Of a stretch of DNA of 64,000 nt, positions 55,596-62,836 are shown piece by piece; within the stretch, counting starts at the first letter, position 1, and the number at the start of each line of letters is the position of its first letter. The translations under genes were made by a program, and so were the position numbers. Origin of the DNA: Methylocystis sp. MJC1 (GTDB lineage Bacteria > Pseudomonadota > Alphaproteobacteria > Rhizobiales > Beijerinckiaceae); assembly GCF_026427715.1 (NCBI RefSeq), contig NZ_CP107558.1, positions 2,717,001 through 2,781,000 on the forward strand, read 5' to 3'. The notes beneath the pieces are model-generated. The model saw only the letters and a list, made by a program, of their open reading frames with translations, searched no databases and was not told the DNA's origin.

Positions 55596-55883
55596 TTATG
55601 CGAGTTCGAGCCGTTGTAGCCGGTGCAGCGCGTGCCCGGCACGGCGCTCCGTGGCGCGTTTCTCGCGCAGCACATTCGACGCGATCTGTCGCTCTTCCTT
55701 GGCGGCGCATAACGCAGCCGCTCGCTCGTGCCTCGGCAGCCGGCGCAACCCCATAAGTTTGCGCTGAAAGATGGCCTCGATTTCCAGTTCGGCCGCTTGG
55801 CTCTCAGCTTCCTCAACCTCCGCTGAGAATGACTGCTTCTGGGCCCCAACATGTGTGAGTGGCCGGAAAGGCGGCGCGAGCAA
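55596..55883 (-). CDS. small hypothetical protein following the relaxase gene
   Basis: About 95 residues if started at the TTG at 55883. The frame is open far upstream (to 56372) but that part is antisense-like noise. The C-terminal half is convincing: EVEEAESQAAELEIEAIFQR, LMGLRRLPRHERAAALCAAK and LREKRATERRAGHALHR, helical and similar in style to short proteins coded after relaxases. It begins about 85 bases after the relaxase stop with no ATG in frame, so either a TTG/CTG start or a frameshift upstream. The ATGA-coupled ATG at the relaxase stop belongs to a different, Arg-rich frame that looks non-coding. Confidence 0.45.
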   Translation of the reverse strand: MLAPPFRPLTHVGAQKQSFSAEVEEAESQAAELEIEAIFQRKLMGLRRLPRHERAAALCAAKEERQIASNVLREKRATERRAGHALHRLQRLELA

Positions 55884-55968
55884 AGCGTCTGGTGGCGCTG
55901 CCGGGGAAGGATGCCTTTTGTTTGCCAGGTAATCAGGGGAGACGGACGTGGCTGGCCCGCTCCCCCGG

Positions 55969-57393
55969 TCATTCCCCGGCCGACCTTTGCTTTCGGTACC
56001 ACTCGTTGTCGGCCTCTTCCCGCTCAGCCTGCTGATTCTGTCGCGATTCCTCGAACGCAGCATCGAAGGGGCTGCGCGGAGGATCGGGCTCCGCAGCGCG
56101 CATTTTTGGTTCTGGCTTGCTTCCGCTTGAGTCGAAGAAATCGGCGGCAAGCGACAGGAGGCCAAAGCCAAAGCCCGTCGCAATGTCGCCGGCAACTTCG
56201 CTCCCCGGCTTGATCCCGGCATGGTTTTCTTTGGCCGCATAGGTCGGTGCCCAAGCCTCGGCCTGCCAGCTATATCCAACGGCGCGCGTCGACTCTTCCG
56301 CCGCGCCACGGAATTGATCCTGCCTTTCCTGCTGGAAGCGCTTCTCCTCGATGGCGCTGAAGAAGAGCGCATTATCCAGCTGGAGCTCCTGGCGTTCCCT
56401 CAGGCCGTGCCTCGCGTCGCGTTGCTCATCAAGCAGCTCGCTATAGAGCCCGTTGCGGGTTTCGCGCAGCTCCTGGCAGGCCTCGTCACGCCGAGCCTCA
56501 AGAACAGCTTTCTGCTCGGCGACCAGCCCGGCCTTCAGGCTCTTAAGCGCCTCTTCGTCGGCCCCGCCTTTCTCGGCGGCATAATAATCCCGCCAGCGTC
56601 CACGAAATTCCTCGCGCACCTCGCGGTAAATTGAGGCGCGTAATTCCGAGAATGTGGCTTTCCCATCGGCGAAAAATTCCTCGCGCTCATCACGCTGAAT
56701 TTCCTTGAGCCTTTTCCACTCGGCGGAATTTCTGTCGGGCGGATTTTCCCGATTTTCTGAAAAATCCGGCGTTAATTCGCGCAAGGTTTTTTCCTCATTT
56801 TCGAATTTTTGCTGTTTTTCGCGGAACGCCATCCAAGCCGGGCGCGTAGGAGCATCCTCGCGCGCTTCCGGTTCCAGCAGCCGCTGCTCGCAATAAATAC
56901 GACCTTGCTCACGCTCATAGTCGAGGGCCCAGGCCTGGGCGCGGCGCTGTTCGAAACTGTCGCTGAGACGCAACCCCGTTTCGGGATGTATGCAGTTGAG
57001 CATGAGATGCACATGCGCATGCTCTTTATCCTCATGCGCGACCAGCAAGGCCTGGTGATCCTGCCATTTCATCTGCCGCAGAAAACCCTCAGCTGTCTCG
57101 ATCATATGCGCGCGGCTCGGATCTTCGTCGGGAGCCCAATTGAGGCTGATATGCTTGACCACTTCTGGCCCCGAGGTCCGGCCGCCAGCGCGGATGCCGG
57201 CTTCCTGCTTAAGCAGTTCGGCTTGGCGCGCGGTCCACAGCATTTCGTCCACGGCCGAGGGCACATGGTCGTTGGCCAGATTGAGGGTATGGGTCCAGGC
57301 GACACGTTCGCTGGTCTCCGCCTCAGGGTCGTGCGTGAGATAGGTGGCGAGCCCTGTGAAGGACGAGCCATCGCCGGCGATTTTGACAATCAT
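55969..57393 (-). CDS. relaxase/mobilization nuclease (MOB_P/VirD2-like)
   Basis: Nicks oriT and pilots the transferred strand. 474 residues. The N-terminal domain has KIAGDGSSFTGLATYLTHD with Tyr18 as candidate catalytic tyrosine, KHISLNWAPDEDPS (motif II region) and the metal-binding triad HEDKEHAHVHLMLN (His125, 127, 129). The C-terminal half is a long charged helix-rich region (about 190-350) and a variable tail. It overlaps the MobC-like gene by ATGA, and the candidate oriT lies just upstream of that. Confidence 0.9.
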   Translation of the reverse strand: MIVKIAGDGSSFTGLATYLTHDPEAETSERVAWTHTLNLANDHVPSAVDEMLWTARQAELLKQEAGIRAGGRTSGPEVVKHISLNWAPDEDPSRAHMIETAEGFLRQMKWQDHQALLVAHEDKEHAHVHLMLNCIHPETGLRLSDSFEQRRAQAWALDYEREQGRIYCEQRLLEPEAREDAPTRPAWMAFREKQQKFENEEKTLRELTPDFSENRENPPDRNSAEWKRLKEIQRDEREEFFADGKATFSELRASIYREVREEFRGRWRDYYAAEKGGADEEALKSLKAGLVAEQKAVLEARRDEACQELRETRNGLYSELLDEQRDARHGLRERQELQLDNALFFSAIEEKRFQQERQDQFRGAAEESTRAVGYSWQAEAWAPTYAAKENHAGIKPGSEVAGDIATGFGFGLLSLAADFFDSSGSKPEPKMRAAEPDPPRSPFDAAFEESRQNQQAEREEADNEWYRKQRSAGE

Positions 57394-57728
57394 GACGACA
57401 CCCGCGCGATGATCTGGCGAATGTCGTTGAGCAGGGGGGCGAGGTCCCCCGGCAAGGGATCGCCGGTGCGGTGCAAATGCCGGACGAGCTGATTGAGATT
57501 ATTCCCCAGGCGGACCAGCTGCGTAAAAATCAGCCGTTCCATGCAATTATGATTTTCTTTTTCGCGTGAATTTATTTTGCGATTTTCATCGAGCAGGAGG
57601 GCGCGCCCCAAATGCACCGGGCGCATGCCGACCGCCTCGGCGCGCCGCTGGAGGCTCGCCAATTCGCTGGCCGTCAGGCTGAGATTGAACTGCCTGTCGC
57701 GCGGTTCGCTTACTTTTGGCCGGCCCAT
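57390..57728 (-). CDS. MobC-like relaxosome accessory protein
   Basis: 112 residues. FNLSLTASELASLQRRAEAVGMRPVHLGRALLL is a ribbon-helix-helix DNA-binding segment, followed after a charged linker by LIFTQLVRLGNNLNQLVRHLHRTGDPLPGDL, the MobC signature. It binds oriT and assists the relaxase, and may repress its own operon through the palindromes just upstream. Overlaps the relaxase start by 4 bases. Confidence 0.88.
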   Translation of the reverse strand: MGRPKVSEPRDRQFNLSLTASELASLQRRAEAVGMRPVHLGRALLLDENRKINSREKENHNCMERLIFTQLVRLGNNLNQLVRHLHRTGDPLPGDLAPLLNDIRQIIARVSS

Positions 57729-57765
57729 GGTTGCTTCTCCTGGCAGAGCGCAAGCGTCCTGGGGT

Positions 57766-57815
57766 TTGGGGCCATAGTGCCGGCCCCAACGAGAGTCTTT
57801 GCCCTAGGCAAAGAC
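57766..57815. promoter_or_regulatory. paired palindromes, candidate oriT
   Basis: Two perfect inverted repeats lie back to back: TTGGGGCC-8-GGCCCCAA (57766-57789) and GTCTTTGCC-CTA-GGCAAAGAC (57795-57815), between divergent mobC-like and coupling-protein genes. A TCCTGG sequence just left (57757-57762) resembles part of P-type nick sites. The remaining gap up to 58080 is AT-rich with no gene. Confidence 0.55.
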
Positions 57816-58080
57816 ACATCTCGCTACCCTCTACCGGCCAATTTATTCTCTTCTCCTTCTCACTCCCATTGTAAGCCCTTGTACTTCTCATTCATTGCAA
57901 CTGCTTTTCAGCTTCTCACAGACTGAACGAGCTTCTTCAATCCAGCACCAACCATCGCCATAGATTGCAGCATCCTTTTCACGAAGGCTGCGGCATTACC
58001 AATCTTCACCAGACAATCAACCTGCTCTGCGTACGCGCGCGCGACTATCCTGGTCTCCAGCATAGCGAGCGGAGAATAGG

Positions 58081-59598
58081 ATGAGCTGGTGGAAGCCAAG
58101 CGAACGGGAAAAGTGGGCATCGCCGCTGGCGCTTGCCAACCCGCAGCCGCATCTCGGCTTGCCGGCTCTCGATGCGCTGAGTCGCGAGCTCTACGAACGT
58201 GCGCTGCCGCGCGGCGTAAGGGCACCGCGTTTCTTCCCCGATCGTCCGCCGATCAATTATTGGATGTCGCCCTATCAGCTGGCGCAATATGCCTATCTGC
58301 CGGGGCAGATCATATTAGGGAAATTTGCCGGGCGCTTTCTCGGCCACCTCGACGACCGGCCGATGGTTACCATTGCCGGAGCGCGCGCTGGCAAGACATC
58401 GACCGTGCTGGAGCCCAATCTCTATCTTTATCCCGGTTCGATGCTCGTGCTCGATCCGAAAGGCGAATTGGCGCAAACCGGCCTTCTGCGCCATGCGTTG
58501 GGTCATCAAGTCTATGTGCTCGATCCGTTCGGACAATCCGGTCTGCCGAGCGCCTGCTTTAATCCGCTGGCGGAGCTCGATCCTGAAAGCCCTACAATCA
58601 TCGACGACGTGGCGGCGATCACACAGGCGCTGATTGTCGACGAAGGCGATGCACGCTCCCGCCATTGGAACGACAGCGCCCGCGCGTTGCTCGGCGGTAT
58701 TATCCTGCTGACGCTAACGCTCCCTGAGGGCGAACCAAGCCTGATAACCGTGCGCCAGCTGCTGTCACTGACCTATGGGCCGTTGATACAGGCGGTGCAA
58801 GCGAAGCCGCGCCCGGCGGCGGATGGTCCGATGAATGAGCAATTCTTCGATGAGAACAAAGCGGCGGTCGACACGCTTTTGCGCGCGATGAGCAGGGCCG
58901 GTGAGCGTTTCGGTGGAATCCTCGCCGCCGTTGGTAACCGCTTTCTCTCGACGCCGCTCACCGAACGCGGCAGCGTTTTTTCCACTGCCGCGGCGCAAAC
59001 CGATTTTCTTGATAGCCTGCCCTTGCGCGACATCTCCCGCCATTCGGATTTTGAGCTTGCCGATTTGCGCGGCGAACGGCCAACCACGATTTATCTCTGC
59101 CTGCCCGTCGGGCGCATGCAAAGCCATTACCGCTGGCTGCGTCTGGTGGTGCAGTTGGCCTGTACCGTGCTTGAGCAAATGGGAACTTATCCCAGGGACC
59201 AGCCGCCGATTTTATTCATGATGGAAGAATTCGCGACGCTCGGGCACATGGAAATAATGGAGCGCGCCGCGGCGTATTTTCCGGGCTTTGGGGTGAAGCT
59301 GTGGGCAGTGCTCCAGGACACGACCCAACTGCAACGCTATTACCGCAGCAGCTGGGAAACCTTTTTGGGAAACGCCGGCCTCATTCAGTGCTTCGCGAAT
59401 GGCGACCAATCGACGCTGGATTATCTCGCCCAACGTCTCGAACGGCTGATGATGCCATTCGAGTTGCGCACGGCCTTTTCCCGCCAGCGGTTCAGCCAAT
59501 TGCTGATGTTCGAAGGTGAGCCCCCATCAGCGGTACTGCGGTTGGCGCATGAGGATGTCGCAGCGATCCGTGCCTATGCCCTGCAAGGGCGTAGATGA
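58081..59598 (+). CDS. type IV coupling protein (VirD4/TraG family)
   Basis: 505 residues. ATPase that brings the relaxosome to a type IV secretion channel. Walker A is IAGARAGKTST (98-108), followed by SMLVLDPKGEL. Walker B is ILFMMEEFATLGHM (377-390) with the adjacent glutamate, and LQDTTQLQRYY is the usual motif after it. Unusually, no transmembrane segment is present at the N-terminus: the protein opens with a soluble Pro-rich stretch before PPINYWMSPYQLAQYAYLPGQIILGKF. Alternative starts do not add helices. Membrane anchoring may need a partner. Confidence 0.9.
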   Translation: MSWWKPSEREKWASPLALANPQPHLGLPALDALSRELYERALPRGVRAPRFFPDRPPINYWMSPYQLAQYAYLPGQIILGKFAGRFLGHLDDRPMVTIAGARAGKTSTVLEPNLYLYPGSMLVLDPKGELAQTGLLRHALGHQVYVLDPFGQSGLPSACFNPLAELDPESPTIIDDVAAITQALIVDEGDARSRHWNDSARALLGGIILLTLTLPEGEPSLITVRQLLSLTYGPLIQAVQAKPRPAADGPMNEQFFDENKAAVDTLLRAMSRAGERFGGILAAVGNRFLSTPLTERGSVFSTAAAQTDFLDSLPLRDISRHSDFELADLRGERPTTIYLCLPVGRMQSHYRWLRLVVQLACTVLEQMGTYPRDQPPILFMMEEFATLGHMEIMERAAAYFPGFGVKLWAVLQDTTQLQRYYRSSWETFLGNAGLIQCFANGDQSTLDYLAQRLERLMMPFELRTAFSRQRFSQLLMFEGEPPSAVLRLAHEDVAAIRAYALQGRR

Positions 59599-59753
59599 TT
59601 GCTTCGGGGCACTCTCGCGTTTTCACGTCGTAAGACATTCATTCTCAAGCTCATGTGAATTGTTGCGGAAGGTTTGTTTTTGCACGCGTGCTGAGCTGGA
59701 TGCGCCTAAACTCAATATAATAAATCATAAGTGCCTTTAAATTGCATAACCGC

Positions 59754-59813
59754 TTGACATGCGCATTATGATCGTTTATATGTCGATTATAACAGCTCTT
59801 ATAGACATATAAA
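59754..59813 (+). promoter_or_regulatory. sigma-70 promoter with overlapping palindromic operator
   Basis: TTGACA (59754-59759), 17 bases, TATATG (59777-59782). The -10 box lies in one arm of a perfect 10-base inverted repeat TTTATATGTC (59775-59784) / GACATATAAA (59804-59813), so a repressor bound there would block the promoter. GGAAAGAGG follows and then the ATG at 59829. The preceding 59599-59750 is AT-rich and empty. Confidence 0.75.
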
Positions 59814-59828
59814 GGAAAGAGGATTCAC

Positions 59829-60323
59829 ATGGTAACCGTTAAGACTGCATCTATAGTGGCTCAGCTGCGAGCGCTTTATCAAGACAAGGAGGACGCCCAA
59901 TACCGGCAGTTCTTCGATTGGGCAGCGACGGCGCAACGGAATCGCTGGGCAACGACCATTGACAACATATGCAAGGCGTTCGAGGACGGAGACCGTAGTG
60001 ACGCCAAAATCCTTGCTGACAAAATGGAAGAAATCGGCGTTGGCCTTTACAAGGTCGGTCGCCGTGGTGGAAAATCGAGAGTGGAATGGAGGTTCCGCAT
60101 CGACAGTGTCGGTCAGGTCGCGCGCGGAGATTCTACTGATCTCCTTGAAAAAGGCATGACCCCAGAGGACGAAGACGAAAATGCCGACGAAACTGACGGG
60201 TTCTTGTCACATCGTTTCCGTCTGCGCCTCGATGAAACGATCACCATCAATCTACCTGCTGATTTAACACAAAGTGAAGCGGACCGGCTGGCGAATTTCG
60301 TAAGAACGCTTCCCTTCGAGTAA
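59829..60323 (+). CDS. hypothetical element protein under the palindromic promoter
   Basis: 164 residues, not recognised. The N-terminal half is helical (SIVAQLRALYQDKEDAQYRQFFDW...); GVGLYKVGRRGGKSRVEWRF contains a basic stretch. The acidic middle (PEDEDENADETD) separates a C-terminal module RLRLDETITINLPADLTQSEADRLANFVRTLPFE, whose last part (LPADLT-x-EADRLA-x-F-x-TLPFE) I recall as a recurrent ending in alphaproteobacterial element proteins. AT-rich codon use. A strong regulated promoter suggests a gene that must be switched, such as an addiction or transfer regulator, but this is inference. Confidence 0.75.
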   Translation: MVTVKTASIVAQLRALYQDKEDAQYRQFFDWAATAQRNRWATTIDNICKAFEDGDRSDAKILADKMEEIGVGLYKVGRRGGKSRVEWRFRIDSVGQVARGDSTDLLEKGMTPEDEDENADETDGFLSHRFRLRLDETITINLPADLTQSEADRLANFVRTLPFE

Positions 60324-60520
60324 TAAGGGATGGGCGATGTGGTCAGGCCGCGCGCCGTCACATAAAGCGTGACATGCCAGGAGTGATTCAGCCAAGGCGT
60401 GAGCGAAAGGCGGATTTTGCCGAGGATCTGGGTCCACAGGTGAAGCGTGGCGTAAGTATCCTCCCATTGCTGATAGGGAAGCTCTGGTAAGGCCTCGGAG
60501 GGCGCTTTGGGCGAATTCAT
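60324..60520 (-). pseudogene. DUF5996 gene fragment
   Basis: From the ATG at 60520 the frame reads ELPYQQWEDTYATLHLWTQI, then LGKIRLSLTPWLNHSWHVTLYV and TARGLTTSPIPY, which matches the N-terminal 60 residues of the DUF5996 family (usually about 300 residues). After this the similarity ends and the frame enters the 3' end of the opposite gene. A broken remnant at the junction of two gene blocks, so probably a scar of an insertion or recombination. Confidence 0.6.
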
Positions 60521-60672
60521 TTCCCAGCCTCCTCCGGCGAGGATCTGCGATCGGTAACGCATCTAGGGCAGGCAGCCCTGCCGGATAGAAGCGCACGGCA
60601 GATGGTAGCTTAAGCGCAGAGGGTGTCTGCGGATTTTGCGGACGCAAAGCACCCCAGTCGCTGCGTAAGCGT

Positions 60673-60867
60673 TTAGCGCTCACGCCCTTGCTCTTCGCGC
60701 TCACGATGCACGGGCCTTGGTGCAGGCGCTTCGTCTGGGTAGAACCAGAAATACATGCCGAGCGCGCCATGGGCTTTGTGGGTTCTGTAGAGTTGCGCGC
60801 GCTCGGCAGCGCGGCGCTCGTCCTCGGTGATTCCACGCTTGGCAGGTTGACGCTCTTCCCGTTCCAT
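60673..60867 (-). CDS. small charged hypothetical protein
   Basis: 64 residues from the ATG at 60867, which has the strong ribosome binding site CAGGAGG. Sequence is rich in Arg/Glu (EREERQPAKRGITEDERRAAERAQLYR) with a short aromatic patch ALGMYFWFYPDEAPAP. Follows the two-helix membrane protein gene by 14 bases and is certainly co-transcribed with it. The ORF is open further upstream but the ribosome binding site decides the start. Function unknown. Confidence 0.65.
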   Translation of the reverse strand: MEREERQPAKRGITEDERRAAERAQLYRTHKAHGALGMYFWFYPDEAPAPRPVHREREEQGRER

Positions 60868-60881
60868 GTGGGCCTCCTGGG

Positions 60882-61550
60882 TTATGACTGCGGATGGTGC
60901 CAAAGCTGGCGCATAGCGTCCTGGAGATGGGCGGCAAATACCTCGGGCATGCGGTCGAGCTCGTCGAAACGACGTAGCGTCAGATATTCGACGAAGCGCG
61001 TGCCATAGATGCCGCACAGCACTTGATTGCCTTCTTCATTGGCCTGCAGGGCTGGCCAGCTCACCTCCATCAAGCGCCGCCAGAAAACATCGCTGCCGTC
61101 GATGATCAGACAGTCGGGCCTAATTTCAATTCGGCGATACAGCTCGACCGGCTTGGCGACGATCAGCCAGTTGACGGCGCAGGCTGCGAGGAAGGCGATG
61201 AAATTCACCCAGCCAATTTGCACGGGCGAATGATGCAGCAGAAACCAGCCTTCGAGCCCGGTGAATCCCGACCAAGCAAACAGACGCCAGAGCGTATGGC
61301 GCAGGCGTTCATCCAAGTCCTTGTAGATCAGCAGAATGCCGCCCTCGGGAGTGAGAAAGCGACCGTAATCGACGTAAGGGTCCGGTTGAAAAGCGGTAGA
61401 GGCGAGAGGGGGCGCAGCTACCTGAGGCGCACGCCTGACCAGCGGGCGATCCGTCCGCACAACAATCCGGGACACCGTGAGCGACCGTGCGACACGATGT
61501 GCGCTGTGCGCCGTTCTTTGCGGCCTCTCCAGCTGTCTATGCATGCGCAT
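60882..61550 (-). CDS. hypothetical membrane protein
   Basis: 222 residues from ATG 61550 (61544 is equally possible). The first 75 residues are basic and Pro-rich. FQPDPYVDYGRFLTPEGG-like start of the folded part is followed by two adjacent membrane helices (about 110-150: WFLLHHSPVQIGWVNFIAFLAACAVNWLIV), then a soluble domain with YRRIEIRPDCLIIDGSDVF and LCGIYGTRFVEYLTLRRFDE. Not recognised; resembles element-encoded membrane proteins with a pleckstrin-like cytoplasmic domain only in general layout. Confidence 0.65.
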   Translation of the reverse strand: MRMHRQLERPQRTAHSAHRVARSLTVSRIVVRTDRPLVRRAPQVAAPPLASTAFQPDPYVDYGRFLTPEGGILLIYKDLDERLRHTLWRLFAWSGFTGLEGWFLLHHSPVQIGWVNFIAFLAACAVNWLIVAKPVELYRRIEIRPDCLIIDGSDVFWRRLMEVSWPALQANEEGNQVLCGIYGTRFVEYLTLRRFDELDRMPEVFAAHLQDAMRQLWHHPQS

Positions 61551-61650
61551 GCAGAAAAAGATAAAGCTTTTGGCGGAGAGGAGGGCGGAAAGAGAGGTAA
61601 TGATTGGGAGCGAAAGAAAAGGAGGTCCGCTGTTTACGGACCTCCAGGAG

Positions 61651-62034
61651 TTAGTCACTGACCGTGGATCCGGGAATATTCTCGACGATATGCCCGGCTT
61701 CGTTGGCGGCGGCGATATAAGCCGAGATCGGTCCGTGCGCTTTGAAGTAGAGATCGCGTTCGATCCCGACGCCAAGACGACTGCGGTATTCGGCAAGTTC
61801 GGTGAGGCTGACCGTCCCGAATTCGGGAGAGCCCATGCCAAGGTCGCAGAGACCCCAGGCGATGGATTCGTCATCGGGATCGATTTCGGTGAGGAGCCAG
61901 GTGCAGGCCCCACAGGGATTGAACAGCTTGACGACGGGCGGGAAGTCGAGCTCGTCGGGCGTTCCCTTCACGGCCGCCTGACGGCGGCCGTTGTCGAGGA
62001 GCTGTTGGCGCTGGGCTTGGGTGAGGAGCTTCAT
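61651..62034 (-). CDS. DUF2958 domain protein
   Basis: 127 residues. MKLLTQAQRQQLLDNGRRQA, PPVVKLFNPCGACTWLLTEIDPDD, AWGLCDLGMGSPEFGTVSLTEL and GIERDLYFKAHGPISAYI follow the DUF2958 consensus closely. These small soluble proteins are typical of alphaproteobacterial plasmids and integrative elements; function unknown. Overlaps the 68-residue gene upstream by 4 bases. Confidence 0.9.
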   Translation of the reverse strand: MKLLTQAQRQQLLDNGRRQAAVKGTPDELDFPPVVKLFNPCGACTWLLTEIDPDDESIAWGLCDLGMGSPEFGTVSLTELAEYRSRLGVGIERDLYFKAHGPISAYIAAANEAGHIVENIPGSTVSD

Positions 62035-62237
62035 TTGGCGTCTCCTTCATCCTTGGCTTCGCGCATCACGATGTCGGAGCCGTCGATGGGCAGGAGGGAG
62101 AGCTTGATGTTGAAGCCCTTGCCATCCTGGTTGGCCCAGGCTGCGCCGATTTGGGTCCACAGGCTCTTCTCGCCGTTGGTTTTGCGGACCGCATAGACCC
62201 GGTGCGTCGGGCGCTTGGAGCTTTCGGTGTTCGACAT
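62031..62237 (-). CDS. small conserved element protein (DUF736-like)
   Basis: 68 residues from the ATG at 62237 with GAAAGGACACATC upstream. THRVYAVRKTNGEKSLWTQI, GAAWANQDGKGFNIKLSLLP and IDGSDIVMRE form a compact beta-rich domain resembling the small DUF736-type proteins of conjugative elements. Coupled to DUF2958 by a 4-base overlap. Function unknown. Confidence 0.75.
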   Translation of the reverse strand: MSNTESSKRPTHRVYAVRKTNGEKSLWTQIGAAWANQDGKGFNIKLSLLPIDGSDIVMREAKDEGDAK

Positions 62238-62836
62238 GATGTGTCCTTTCGGGCTGTGAGGTCGCCGGGCTGGCAACCTCGTTGCCCGTTCGCTCGCCGA
62301 GGCGGACCGAGCGCAGCGGTCAAAAGCGCGCAGCGCCGTGCCGTAATGGGGGGCAGCCCGTAGGGGGGAACCGTTCGGTTTTGACGGCAAGCGCCGCCTC
62401 GGTAGAACCGGGCAGAGTGAGAGGTTGCTGGCTTGGCGTCGCTTGTCGAAAGGACATGACGACAGCGGATACTCACCGACCTAGGCTCTACAGTAATTAT
62501 TCAAGCCGAGATGCCAGTTGCCGCCATAGTCTAATTGTGGCGGACCGGAGATCCGTGAGCCAACTTGAAAAGCCGACAGAAAAAGGAAAGAAAGAGCCGT
62601 AGATAGATAAGAACTACAAGCTGAAGCGAATGGCTACATCGCTTCAAACCAGCATGGGGTGGGAAAGTCCGGTTTGCGGGCTGACGGACGCGTTTCGCCC
62701 TCGTCGCCTACCTCGCGTGATCGACGCTGACCTGCTCGACAGGCGGTAGCCGCTGGCCAAAAAGTTGGACATTTTATTATACGGTTGTACCCTGCATGGA
62801 CTCGCCGATTAGCTGCTCGTTTTAAAGAAACCTTCC
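62238..62836. other. 600-base gene-free region with inverted repeats
   Basis: No credible gene. A 9-base inverted repeat CCGAGGCGG (62297-62305) / CCGCCTCGG (62394-62402) encloses a GC-rich segment containing GGGGGGCAGCCCG and the small palindrome AACCG-TT-CGGTT (62369-62380). The right half (62480-62836) is AT-richer with nothing clear except that it must hold the promoter of the SIR2 gene. It could be a second origin-like or control region of the element. Confidence 0.45.
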
